From the NCBI GenBank assembly GCA_946406115.1, contig OX291545.1, positions 9,624,001-9,688,000 of the forward strand: DNA of 64,000 nt. The letters run 5' to 3'. The notes beneath the pieces were generated by a model that saw only the letters and a program-made list of their open reading frames with translations, made no database searches and had not been told where the DNA came from. Each line of letters starts with the position of its first letter. The stretch's first letter is position 1. This document shows positions 1 to 10,655 of the stretch, one piece after another. Origin of the DNA: Apoda limacodes (taxonomy: Eukaryota > Arthropoda > Insecta > Lepidoptera > Limacodidae). Position numbers and translations under genes: made by a program.

Positions 1-269
1 AACTAATATACTTTATTACCATTGAATAAAGTCACTGTTAAACATTTAATAGGCTAACATCAATAAAACCACCATTTACGCAACTTACTAACACAAACAA
101 AAAAAAAAGTTTGCCGCTAAGCGGTCACCCATCAACTGACCAAGCCCAACGATGCCTCGCCGTTGAACTTTAAATATCGTTCACAGTATAAAAAATGTGT
201 AATTTTTTTTCTCTTAGTAATCTAGACTATTTTTGCTGGATGGCGCTGATATATAATTTAAGATGCTAA

Positions 270-299
270 CGGGCTCCAGCCCGTCTCACACTTAGCTAG
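270..299 (+). mobile_element. Helitron-like 3' terminus (candidate)
   Basis: A hairpin CGGGCT/AGCCCG at 270-283 is followed 12 bases later by CTAG at 296-299, and the next base is T. A short GC hairpin shortly before CTRR, with insertion before a T, is the usual 3' end of Helitron-type elements. The 5' end is not identifiable, so this may be a truncated copy. Confidence 0.4.
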
Positions 300-384
300 T
301 TTTTAATATTTGTTGTTATACTTTAAAGCTCACACTATAATCACTGCAAGGTTGAAGCTTGTATGAATTAGTGTTATTGCGATA

Positions 385-490
385 GAAGAAAACAACGAAC
401 GTGTTTCTTGTATGGGGACGCCCCTTTAATTTTTATTGTTTGAAATTTATTATTTGTTAGAAAATGGAACCCTACGGAACCCTAAAAAAG
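385..490 (+). mobile_element. Degenerate (GACAGACG)-family repeat piece
   Basis: The stretch has the family core (a TTGTATGGGGACGCCCC-like block, then T-rich DNA and a TATTTGTT block) and ends with two copies of the GGAACCCTA motif. It matches the middle and end of the fuller copies at 15891-16186 and 34883-35262. It has no coding capacity. Confidence 0.4.
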
Positions 491-710
491 GCAAAGTGCA
501 AGCTGCGCCCGTGCACAGAGAGTTGTACTGTGTACAGCACAGTTGCAATGAACTTGAGGTACTCGTAAGTAACTTTTTCTTTCAGATGTAGGTATTTTTG
601 TGATTTTTTAAAATATTTAATGGTAGGTATTAAACACACCCCTACGTGTGCTCCGCTTAAAAAAAACCTACCCTAACGAACAGTATTTCATTGCAGATTT
701 TTTTGCCTGA

Positions 711-1281
711 ATATTTTTTTTAAACTATTCTTTTTCGGCGACTTCGTATTTCTCACATATATTGTGTGTAAGAGGGTGCTGCTTTCTCGATTAAGACTGT
801 GTTATGCAAAACTGACAGGGTCTAGAAAAGTAAATATTTACCCCGTAATTTTTTTTTGAATATTGCATTTACAATTTCTAAATACAGTTATAAAATATTC
901 CTTACTGGAATATATACAAATAACCAGTGAAACCTTTTTTTCCAGTTCACAAATGTACGTTCCGTTACAGGCGTTTAATTTTTGTAGCAACTCATTAACT
1001 CGCAATAAAGGACATTTAGATGTACATATTTGCACGCTGGGTGCGTTTGAAAGCTATGCCTTACTAAGAGATTATTTAATTATTGTTAGAAAATGTTACG
1101 TAACTAGGCACTCGACGCGTTTTCCAAGCTCACAACTAGGTACCTATTAAAAGCTTCGTTTTCTTATCACGCAGTTTAAATGCGGGCCCTAACCTCCGGT
1201 CATTGCTCGCTCCATTCGATGCCGAAACAAATGCTTAATTGAAACTTAAAATTCCGTAAGCCAACCAATTTTTAACGTTAC
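711..1281 (+). repeat. Dispersed repeat, copy 1 (uninterrupted)
   Basis: This 571-bp segment recurs at 5757-7102 in the same orientation with many point differences. Shared landmarks include GACAGGGTCTAGAAAAGT, GTACGTTCCGTTACAGGCG and GCTCCATTCGATGCCGAAAC. It has no convincing coding frame. At 920/921 it carries the empty site for the Helitron-like element found inside copy 2. It may be an old transposon or a duplicated segment; the family is not identified. Confidence 0.75.
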
Positions 1282-2665
1282 GGAAAACTTTTCCATGTTT
1301 TGTTTTTTGTGCTAATCAGGCGGAAAGCTTTTTGAAGCTTAAATGTATTTAAACGGAATTCATTAAATTTAGGAAAATGTCCATTTTAAAATTCCGGATA
1401 AGCATGGCAAAACGGAACTTAAGGTTTGGCTGGATATTTGTCCGTGTGTCTATTCGACTGCCCCTGTATACCGTGTGAACTACAAGGACTGACGAAATAC
1501 TTTGTAGTTAAAATTAGTCAACAGTGTTTTACGGGGAATATGCATACAACTTATGACTGTTAAACGTGTCTGTTTATCGCGTTTGGCTACATCGAAACAA
1601 CATTTACCGTTTTTGCTTTGAAGTAACCCTTGAGGTACAGTAAGGTGCAAAAACCCATATAAATTAAGAACTCCAGATCGCGTTACATGCGGCCATCATG
1701 CGCCCTTGCCGTTTTAGTCACTTACATAATGTAACAAAAATAGCTCGGACACCAAAACATTGAGATCCAAATTCCACTACCTCCGCCTTACATTACCTAT
1801 TAATATTTATCAGTCCCTAATTGATGCCCTTGCATCCTGCTTAAAATGGCTCTTTGCCCGAAGTTGAAATCTCCCATTATCATAGATGAGATGTACTTAT
1901 TTGCACTTATGTTTGACACCCTTCATATTATAAACTTGAGCAACAAATAAAGTACCTTTTGACGAGTAACGTTAGCTAGATGAAAAAGGCGGCGTTCTCG
2001 TAACTTTTATGTTGCTTGCATAAAATAAAACTGTTTTATTGCACGTTATCATACAAGCACCCATCAAGTAAACTGGGTAATATAAATGTATAACCTAATT
2101 ACAAAGAGCAAGGAGTTCATTTATCACATATTGTTATATGTATTGAGATGTACAGTCTGAATACTAAAACTTCAAAGCTAAAATCTTCTCTTAACTTATG
2201 TATCACAGTAATTATGAGCTGCCACATCAGCTATCAAATATATTTTATAGACTTTTTTAATACAACAGTGTAACAATACACTTAGCCAAATACTTATGTT
2301 TGTGATAGCTGTTGAGGACACTTCATTGTAGTTAATAAATGAGTCAGTAAATTTAGCAGTAAGTTCTTATAGTTTATAAACTATCGCGCTTTGTACACAT
2401 TATTTTTATATATTTAAAATAATAACCAAACCAAAAAGGTAAATGTTTGTTCGCGTGTAAATATATAAAAGAAAGAAGAATATAGAAGAAAGTTTTGCCT
2501 CTGGTTCTATGGGGATCACAGAGCGTTACTGGTCCCAAACTAAGCACTTCATTACACTAACAATAACAAATACCTACATACATACGTTTCACGACGATTG
2601 GACAATTACCACTCCAAGCTTCTACGGATTCGTCAAGAAGCATATTGGTATGATTTGTTGATCAT
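1282..2665. other. No gene seen
   Basis: AT-rich non-coding DNA. Short open frames here are chance; no repeat family was recognised. Confidence 0.5.
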
Positions 2666-2667
2666 AA

Positions 2668-2822
2668 GGTTTTTTTCACGATATACCGCAAATTCTCTAT
2701 AGAATTCAAATCGGGACCATTTGCGGGGACGACTCTTATACAGAGATGTTTGATCTTTGAGAAATGATTCGACACTTTTTTTAGTGTGTTTTGGATCAGT
2801 GTCGTGTTGATATATTTCCAGG
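2668..2822 (-). pseudogene. Tc1-like transposase C-terminal fragment
   Basis: Read on the minus strand, one frame gives YQHDTDPKHTKK, the second-Asp region of Tc1/mariner DDE transposases, and another frame gives PDLNSIENL, the third-acid region with its Glu. A frameshift separates the two halves. Only about 50 codons remain and no TIRs were found. The fragment stops within a few bases of the TIR element starting near 2826, so that insertion may have cut it. Confidence 0.7.
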
Positions 2823-2825
2823 TTA

Positions 2826-4414
2826 GGGGCCGTTCAAGTATTACGTAAGCACTATAGGCGTATTCAATGCGTGTAATGCTTGTCAACAAAACGCCCCTTA
2901 ACTTTTTTACACAAAATGCAACCTACACATTGTTTGTGTTTAAAAACGTAACGCATTATCTGGGATTACCACAAATAACGTATACGTTTAGGTACTCGCT
3001 TAGAACCGAGTGGGAAAATTACCGCGTGCTATACACCTGTCGTTCCTAGTTCCTCCGTCAATCTATTCTGTTGTTTCGCTACGATTGACGATTAGACGTA
3101 TTGTAAGCAAAGCAAGTTAATTTTTGTGTTACCGTGGATCTAGCAGACACAACATTGAGCAGCAAACATCCAATATCATCAAAAACTTAGAGTCATAGAT
3201 TCGGGTGTCATGGACTGTAGACTGTTAATTTGAATTAATATGTATACCAAAAATTTAAAAGAAGTTTGTTTTATACGTAATATTACTTAAGATTATAATA
3301 TTTGTACCTTACTCTATGTTGAATACCGTGTCAATAAAGTTTTTAAATGAATATTATATGAAACGGAAACTATTAAAATACATTGAAAGAAGAAAAAACA
3401 GAATAAATTAAATGAAAAATGCATATAAAAATATTTGTATTTGTATTTCTTTTTATGATAATATGTACTAATTATGTTCTAAACAAAAATATCAGTAACA
3501 TAATTAAAAAAACCCTAAAAAATAATTAAAAAAACATTATTAAAATTTAAAAACCCCAGACTCATAAAAAGAAAATTTCATCCAAAATAAACTCCTGTGG
3601 TGCAGTACCATTGACACTGGCGCCATTACCTCTCTGCACAGCCAAACTTAGCCTTTGAGAGAGGTAGCATCCAGCCCTTAAATTACCAGACGCAAGTACA
3701 AGTCTTTTAGATAAGTCCTTAACAAAAGACTTCGTATCCGATGACCAAGGGCCAATTGTCTCAAATGCAAGTGCCACAAATTCATAACGATTAATTAATG
3801 ATGAATGTTTGCAGCGCTAACGTAGTTGTGCTTGTTCACCGGCCGCACTAGGTAGGCGTAGTTGACGTACTCTGAATGTTGGACGGAGCAAGTGTATCGA
3901 CACAAGTTGCGTCCCACACCAGAGCACAACCAAGACTCCATGGCACTAAAGTCACCCTATCAGGTCTCTTTCCATCGTCTCTAAAAAGTCCACAAGTTTC
4001 TAAGTTTGATGGAACAGACGCAGTAGAAATAGCTCTACTAATGAGGTCATTAATAGTACCATGGCGGTATATGCGGCCTGCACTTTTTAGGCAACAGAGG
4101 CCATGAACACCTCGCTCGTCATGACTGTGTCCACAGGGGCAAACATGTACTTCACAAACATTTGTACCAAGACGCAAACAAACATAAATCCGTTAAGTGT
4201 CCCGGCCCAAAATGTGCCTAATTTAGATGAGGGTAGCGAGTGCAGTCAGTGACCAGACTCTCTTTCTGAAACCGCCAAAATAAAATAAATAAAAATGTTT
4301 ACGTAAGCATAGGAGGGGGGGGGGTTGAGAGCTTTGCTTACTTTTGCTGACAAGGGGGATGGGGGAGTAAATAATTTTAATAAATCTGCTTACGTAATAC
4401 TTGAATGACTTGTC
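2826..4414. mobile_element. DNA element with inverted ends (GGGGCCGTTCAAG...)
   Basis: TTCAAGTATTACGTAAGCA at 2833-2851 is repeated exactly in inverted orientation at 4387-4405, giving 19-bp arms. The left end begins GGGGCCG; the right outer bases have diverged. A subterminal copy of TTACGTAAGCATAG lies near 4300, next to a G-run (about 4314-4324). There is no transposase between the arms, so the element is non-autonomous. It encloses LINE material at 3562-4190, probably a later insertion. The superfamily is not assigned, and the target duplication is unclear because the right flank is worn. Confidence 0.6.
3562..4190 (-). pseudogene. Non-LTR retrotransposon C-terminus (CCHC plus nuclease-like)
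   Basis: The minus strand encodes, in order, a Cys/His cluster ([17 protein letters not shown] then [12 protein letters not shown]), an [19 protein letters not shown] segment, DTLAPSNIQ, and after a stop and frameshift NRYEFVALAFETIGPWSSD and SQRLSLAVQRGNGASV. A CCHC cluster followed by RPD...WD resembles the restriction-like endonuclease tail of R2-type LINEs; that link is inference. The frame ends near 3562 and T-rich DNA follows. Breaks between 3777 and 3848 show it is dead. A different LINE clade with a similar tail is the main alternative. Confidence 0.6.
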
Positions 4415-4437
4415 TCCTCTAATATTCGTTTATACTG

Positions 4438-4953
4438 GAACTGATACCAGCTTGGCCCTTTTGACTCGGTTCAACGACGGGCTGTGAGAATTGTCGACGA
4501 TTCCAAACTCACTTGCGGTATCGAGCCCTTAAGTCTAAGGAGAGACTTTGCCTCACTGTGTGTGTTCTACCGCTTGTACAATGGGTTGTGTTCTGAGGAA
4601 TTGTTCGAAATGATGCCCACGGCTACTTTCTACCATCGCACCGCTCGCCATCGGCAGGGAATCCATTCTCACACTTTAGAACCTAAATGGTCGCGTACAG
4701 TGCGGTTTCAGAGAAACTTCCTCCCGCGAACGCTTAAGTTGTGGAATGAGCTCCCTGCCAAGGTATTCTGCAAGGACTACAGTATGAAGTTCTTCAAGAA
4801 AGAAGTTATTAGATTTCTGAAGGGTCGGCAACGCGCAAGTGATACCCCTGGTGTTGCAAGCGTCCATAGGCTACGGTGACCGCTTACCATCAGGCGGGCC
4901 GTAAGCTTGTTTGCCACCTTAGTGGTATAAAAAAAAAAAAAAAAAAAAAAAAA
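4438..4953 (+). pseudogene. LINE-A (CR1/Jockey-group) 3' end with poly-A
   Basis: From 4445 an open frame reads through the C-terminal domain of ORF2, with QRRAVRIVDD, ASLCVFYRLYNGLCSEEL, RFQRNFLPRTLKLWNELP and FKKEVIRFLKGRQR, and stops at 4879. A short 3' UTR (ACCATCAGGCGGGCCGTAAG, TTGCCACCTTAGTGGTATAA) runs into about 25 A residues ending at 4953. This is a 5'-truncated copy, as expected from target-primed reverse transcription. The intact frame and long A-tail make it the freshest-looking LINE-A tail here. The same tail occurs near 42580, 43117, 53393 and 63062. Confidence 0.85.
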
Positions 4954-5756
4954 CTGATCCAATATACCTTCAATATTTCTAATAGGGCCGGCAGAGCCTC
5001 CAATCCTAAAAAGCATCCCTATATCTTAATATTTTTACCACCATGCTTGACTGTCTTTATTGTGTACTTGTTTTGTAATGCCGTTACGGTACTGGCGGCG
5101 TACCTACCGTTTGCCATCTGAATTTACCAAATCCAATTTTGTTTTATCGAGAAACAAAACTTTTCCATTGGTCAACTGTCCAGTGGCTGTACTTTGTAGC
5201 GAACCGACGTACTCTATTTTCTCGCAAGCCTTCCAAATAATTTTGTTTCCACTTACTAAACCGCAAGACTAATTTCTGCAAAATACATTTGAACCTTTTA
5301 CCTGCGCCCTACTCGAATGTGCAGTTTTCTGCTTGTTTTTTAAATCGTTTCCACTGTCCTATTATAATTTTCAGACTGAAACATTAAATATGAAAAACAT
5401 TATTTTTAAAATATGGGTATGACGCTTATGTAATTCTTAACAGTAACCTATAGACTGAAATAAGTTTAGTTTAGTCAATCTAATTTTTAGTGGTGTCGTT
5501 TTAGCAACCTAGCTAAATAACGAGTTTGTAAACAGAACATGTTTCAGATCAGACATTTATGAAATCGAATTACAATAAGTGACCTAACAGCTTAAAGGCA
5601 AACGTAGTACCAATATGTAAAATAAAAATAGGAATCAAAGCTACATGAGAGGGATACGCAGCAAAACACATTATGTCGTAATACGGTACACACATATGCA
5701 GACTTTATATACATACACATATTACTTTTGGGGAACGGAACCCTAATTTTTTTCTT
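4954..5756. other. No gene seen
   Basis: Non-coding AT-rich DNA. A GGAACGGAACCCTAA end motif lies just before repeat copy 2. Nothing else was recognised. Confidence 0.5.
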
Positions 5757-7102
5757 ATATTTTTTTTAAAACTATTATTTTCCGGCGACTCCGCATTTCT
5801 ATTATATATTGTGTAAAAGAGGGTCCTACTTTGTCGACAGGGTCTAGAAAAGTAAATATTTACCCTGTTATGTTTATTTGAATATTGCATTTACAATCTC
5901 TAAATACACTTATAAAATATTCCTTACTGGAATATATACAAACTAGCTTCTGCCAGCGGTTTCGCCCGCCCTAAATTTTGTTATCGGCGTAGGTTCGTAC
6001 GGCAACCCCTCAATTATAGAAAAAAAAACTGGTTGCCTGTAAAGTCGGTATACGGGCGAAAGTTTTACGTGACAACTTGTGCCTTTCAATTTTTATGTCT
6101 GTCTCTCTCGCTCTTAGGCGGGCTAACCATGCCGCGTGCCTCTCACTCGCTCTCATTGTGAGCGCATAACGTGAGCGGAGCGTAACGCAGTTTCTTGAAG
6201 TGTCACCCGGCAAACCAATTTATAAGACGTTGTCACGTCAAAAAAACAAACAATCAAATCTTTCCTCTTTAATGGCATAATACATTTGTGTCTGTGAAAC
6301 CATGGAAATACACATACAAAATTTCAACCCAATCGGTCAAGCCGTTTAGTAGTTGACATACCGACAGCAGGGCCACCTACCGAGACCAATTGTATTTTTA
6401 AATCATCCAGGAAACCACTGAAATACCCATATGAAATTTTAACCCAATCGGTTCAGCCGTTTAGAAGTTATGTGAAAAAGATAATTAGCTACGGAAGGAT
6501 AATTCTTACTACCCGTTGTTCTATTACCCGTTTTTCCGTAAGAATGAAGCATTTTCCCGCGGTAAAGGTAGCCTATGTTCATCAGGGATAATGTCGGCTT
6601 CTAATTGTAAAAGATTTTTTCAAATCGGCCGGTAGTTTCGGAGCCTATTCAATACAAACAAACAAACAAACAATCAAATCCTTCCTTTTTATAATATTAG
6701 TGTAGATAAACAGTAAAACCTTTTTTCAAGTTCACAAATTTACGTTCCGTTACAGGCGTTTAATATTTTGTACCAACTCATTAGCTCGCAATAAATGACA
6801 TTTAGTGGTACATATTTGCACACTGGATGCGTCCGAAAGCTATGCCTGACTAAGAGAAAATTTAATTATTGTTAGTAAATGTTACGTAACTAGGTACTCG
6901 ACGCGTTTCCCAAGCTCATAGCATATGATTATATAACTAGATATGATTATATTAAAATTTGTAACTATTAAAAGCTTCGTTTACGTATCACGCCGTCTAA
7001 ACGCGGGCCCTAACCTCTGATCATTGCTCGCTCCATTCGATGCCGAAACAAATGCTTAATTAAAACTTAAAATTCGGTAAGCCAACCAATTTTTAAAGTT
7101 AC
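5757..7102 (+). repeat. Dispersed repeat, copy 2 (split by Helitron-like element)
   Basis: This is the second copy of the repeat at 711-1281. It runs 5757-5942, is interrupted by 5943-6706, and resumes at 6707-7102. Without the insert it is 582 bp. A small AT-rich indel around 6918-6964 also separates the copies. It is followed closely by LINE-B sequence. Confidence 0.75.
5943..6706 (-). mobile_element. Non-autonomous Helitron-like element, exact ends
   Basis: On the minus strand the element begins TCTACACTAATATTATAAA at 6706 and ends GCGGGCGAAACCGC...GCTAG at 5943. The host bases are A before it and T after it, with no target duplication. Joining 5942 to 6707 recreates the unoccupied sequence at 911-925 of repeat copy 1. 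These are Helitron hallmarks (5' TC, 3' CTRR, A/T target). The 764-bp body contains short blocks such as 'CCCAATCGGTTCAGCCGTTTAG' homologues and no Rep/helicase frame, so it would need a helper. Confidence 0.85.
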
Positions 7103-7139
7103 ACGTTCTTAAGTATAAGGGTCTTGATAGACAGACAAT

Positions 7140-8544
7140 AAACGTAACGCAGACCGCCGCAGACGCGATCGCGCTCCCACTACCGAAAACAAAGCTCGCT
7201 TAAACGACTTACACCGCCGTGGAAGAATCGTTGTAGCTGAGCTTTGCGCCCAACGTTTCGGTGATCTGATGGAGAATATTTATACTTCTCATCAAGCTTA
7301 TGGGCGCCTAGTCAGAGCATTTAAATCAGAAGTGCCTTCTAGTAGCCATCCTTAACGCTGCTTTCGAAAATTGGACCTTTCCTTCTCAATGGAACATCCT
7401 CATTGGCTTCCAACAAGTATTAGGTAAGCGTCTTCACACGGACGCGGTCTTCTTTGATGTAGCAAAAGCCTTCGACAAAGACTGGCACTACGGTTTAATT
7501 CATAAACTGTACAACTATCAGTTGCCGCCTCGTACTCATCGTACCAGACTATTTGTCGAACCGCAGCTTTCGCTATAGAGTCAAAGGCACTCTCTCTTCC
7601 TCCCGTCCCATACAAACAGGGTACGTGCTCGCCCCTACACAAACGACATCACTAAGACAATAGGTACCTAACTTGCCCTTTTTGAGGACGATACCGCCAT
7701 TTAAACCACCGATAGGCAAGCGAGTCGAATCAGTAAAAGAGTACAATCCGCAATCACCGCCCTAGACGAATGGTTTCGGAAATGGAGAATCGAAGTGAAT
7801 CCCGACAAAAGCTCTACCGTTCTCTTCACCGTAGGCCACCTTCAGCGACCATCTCCCCTCTCAATCTTTAGCCGTGCCATTCCATGGCAATTCAAGGCCA
7901 AATATCTCGGTGTGACCTTGGATAGGCGTTTAAACTTCCGCGATCTCACCAAAATAGTAAGAGACCGAGCCGCTTTTGTTCTCGGTCGTCTATATCCTAT
8001 GATCGGCATAGATGCCGCTTAGAAATAAGCTGACTTTTTACGTTACTTGCATCCGCCCCATACTAGCATATGCTAGCGTCGTTTATGCGTTGTCTAGGCG
8101 CAACCTCCACAAACTCCAGCCCCTCTTCTTCAGAGCGGCCTCCGGAGCCTCCTGCTTCGTCCGTAATGTGGACCTACACAGGGACTTCGAGCTCCCTAGG
8201 AATCCCCAATATGTTAAAGACCTGGCAGTCCGCTTTTTCGAGCGTACACAAAATCACCCGAATCGATTAATTGTGCAATCCACAACCTATCATCCCCCCG
8301 CCCGACCTCGGCACGATCGAACGACGATCCCGCTATCCGGATAGCAAGATTTATCTCAACGATCTCCCCTAATAGGGCCGCCCCCCTAACACGACCCCAA
8401 CGTCCCCGGGTTTGTCAGCGAACGCACGGATACACGATATATTTTTGTGTCTTTCCTTTCCCTCTTTCAGAGTCTCGCCCCAAAAGCCCGGTGGAGCAGT
8501 AATGGCTGCATCAGCCAACAGCATAGTCAGTTAGAAAAAAAAAA
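7140..8544 (+). pseudogene. LINE-B (Jockey-group) remnant, linker to poly-A
   Basis: Coding traces run in order: linker (VAELCAQRFGDLMENIYTS), RT (FFDVAKAFDKDWHYGLIH), the catalytic region in degraded form (LALFEDDTAI in place of F-A-D-D), DEWFRKWRIEVNPDKSST, KYLGVTLDRRLNFRDLTK, and the post-RT domain (ASVVYALSRRNL, LAVRFFERTQNHPNRL). Several stops and frameshifts separate them. The 3' UTR ends in an A-run at 8535-8544. The 5' end is truncated in the linker. A better-preserved copy lies inverted at 45199-46600. Confidence 0.85.
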
Positions 8545-8597
8545 GATTTTTTGTTTTAATATATTTGAAAAAACTTAGTGTCAATTTGTGAGTAGAT

Positions 8598-8655
8598 TTG
8601 TCAGAATGTAAATGAAAAGTAACAAATTGTCAGAATGTAAATGAAAAGTAACAAA
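8598..8655 (+). repeat. Perfect 29-bp tandem duplication
   Basis: A 29-bp unit beginning TTGTCAGAATGTAAATG occurs twice head to tail with no mismatch, 53 bp beyond the LINE-B tail. It is probably a recent slippage event or a target-site duplication trace. Confidence 0.8.
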
Positions 8656-9139
8656 GTGATGTCACTAATAGGTAAAATGTTCTTAAGGAAAACAAGGTAT
8701 CAATTAAGGACACACGTTCTTTCTCCCTCACTCATATAGGAATAGATAGCCATAGGGATACAAAGGAGATTCATCTATGGGTAAGCAAAAGAATGACTGA
8801 TTGCAAATTTGCACATCTGAGGTCTCTTAAGTCCTTACGTTGCACTTAATGCAATAGCAACAAGTCAGAGGCATATTCTTTCTCCTGCACATCCATACTT
8901 ATACCGTTGCGGTAGATAGTAAGGTTAAGGTAACGCAACGTAAAACGCATGTAAAGTTGTTAATTATAGAAGCTTATAACTAAGGAACCGGGATACATAG
9001 AATAAAGGTAAAAGTATCACTGGATAGCTCTTACAAGCCGCTATCAACCTAACAAGGTTTCACAATCATAGGTAGCCCTGAAGCATAAGGAAAAGCTTAA
9101 AAGTTTACACCTCAACATTTCATATGATTGGACAAACGG
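8656..9139. other. No gene seen
   Basis: Non-coding; no repeat family recognised. Confidence 0.45.
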
Positions 9140-9456
9140 ACATAAATAAAATGAGACATTTTTTTGTACCAAATTTCAAGATTCTGAGTTCACGGGAAGT
9201 ACCCTGTAGGTTTTGATTCCCTTGCGAGTTTCGAAAATTTGCGGCATAATCAGCTGTATTTTTTGATTGCGTAGGCTTAGAATTTTGTTTTTGCACGGCT
9301 CCAAGGGACAGTAGACGTGAGTATTTGATATAAATTTTAGCTTGATACCTACAGGCGTTACTGAGAAAAAGGGTCTTGACAGACGGACAGACGGACGGAC
9401 AACAAAGTGATCCCATAAGGGTTTCTTTTTTTCCTTTTGAGGTACGGAACCCTGAA
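9140..9456 (+). mobile_element. (GACAGACG)-family dispersed repeat
   Basis: It contains the GATTCCCTTGCGAGTTTCG block, GTATTTGATATAAATTTTAG, then GGGTCTTGACAGACGG with GACG-type microsatellite units, and ends TGAGGTACGGAACCCTGAAAA. The same blocks recur at 23860-24165 and at the right edge of the window. It is non-coding and of a type common in Lepidoptera; the transposition mechanism is unknown. Confidence 0.6.
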
Positions 9457-9461
9457 AATAC

Positions 9462-9706
9462 TTAAAAACGATTTAACTATATGTAATCTTAATATCGCTG
9501 ACTCGTTTTTGTCGTCGCCTGAGCCAGAACACGTCCACTGCTTAACGTAGGCCTCCCCAATATGTCTCCACAACGACCGGTTTTCTGCGGCTTTAAGCAG
9601 GGACCTTATTGGGAACAATCTTGAGTACGCCAGACTTTGGAATTCGAAAGAAAACTTTATCCAAGTACTTTTACGGGTCGTGCCAGGGTAAGACCTACTT
9701 GGATAC
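9462..9706 (-). pseudogene. RTE-type LINE C-terminal fragment
   Basis: On the minus strand IRSLLKAAENRSLWRHIG then EAYVKQWTCSGSG matches the extreme C-terminus of RTE-clade reverse transcriptases (pattern A.DR..W..GEAYVQQWT). Only the last 60 or so residues and some 3' flank remain. A related copy is at 10656-10960. Confidence 0.6.
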
Positions 9707-10655
9707 ATTTTTTTGGTCTCTATCGGATATTGCTTATCAATCTCGCACTATTCGCGGCTTGACTATAAAATAACACCTTTCTACTTTCTAACGTTTTTTA
9801 GCCAAACGGTACTACATAGTTAAAGCGACGATGTCCCAAGATAGAGCTTTAAAAGACGCTTTTTATGGTGTATAGTGGTATACATGAATCAGTGCGGTTA
9901 AGCCGCAATTTTAGGAAAAACAGAAAATCCAGCTCTCAGCATTTTCTACTTACATGGGAGAGCTGTAGATATTGTACTAAGTTCTATCGTGTAGAACTTA
10001 GATATCTAAGCTTAGATATAAGCTATTTTGTATCACCAATGGAAGTACAATAAGTTAAGTACTAAATCTAAAATGTACCATGGCAGAACCCCTCCCTCTG
10101 ATGGGTTTTCTTAATTTGTGTATAAAAATGTAACAAAATTTTTTTTTGAGTTAGTATCCAGAAAGCGTTCAACCAGTATGCAATAAGCATTCTATGTATA
10201 GTTAATGTTAAGTGCTTATGTAAATTTGTGTTAGACTTTAAGTATAAATTAAATAAAGGATCGGTTTGTGTGCGCAATTCGCGCTTTCTTATTTATCGCC
10301 TACTTAATACGCCGAAGCTTTTCGTTAAGGGCTTGTGGCTCAGATAATCGAAGGGTCAGTCCGCAAAGTCTGGTGCCAAAAAAACTATTTACCTATCTTT
10401 ATTACACGTTTTTAGTATTTGATTTCAAGGCGAATAAAACATTTAGCTTAATGTTCTGTCAATAAGTCTGCTGTTTATTTTTTAGTTTTTAGCGGATTTG
10501 AAGTTTTTATAAAAAACTTGTTTTTTACTATCCTCCGATTTAAAAATATTACGCTTCATAGTGGTCAGTGTCGGTCAAGATGTCACCCTTTACGCAGCGT
10601 CGAAAAAAATCTGATTCTGAAAAAAAAAATTAAAATAGAAATAGATTTTTTTAAA
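9707..10655. other. No gene seen
   Basis: AT-rich, non-coding; no repeat recognised. Confidence 0.45.

Noticed and set aside
863..1150. 95-codon plus frame inside repeat copy 1
   Set aside because: The homologous stretch in copy 2 is interrupted and shows no coding conservation, so the frame is chance.
8598..8655. CRISPR-like or satellite array
   Set aside because: Only two identical units without spacers; a simple tandem duplication in a eukaryotic sequence.
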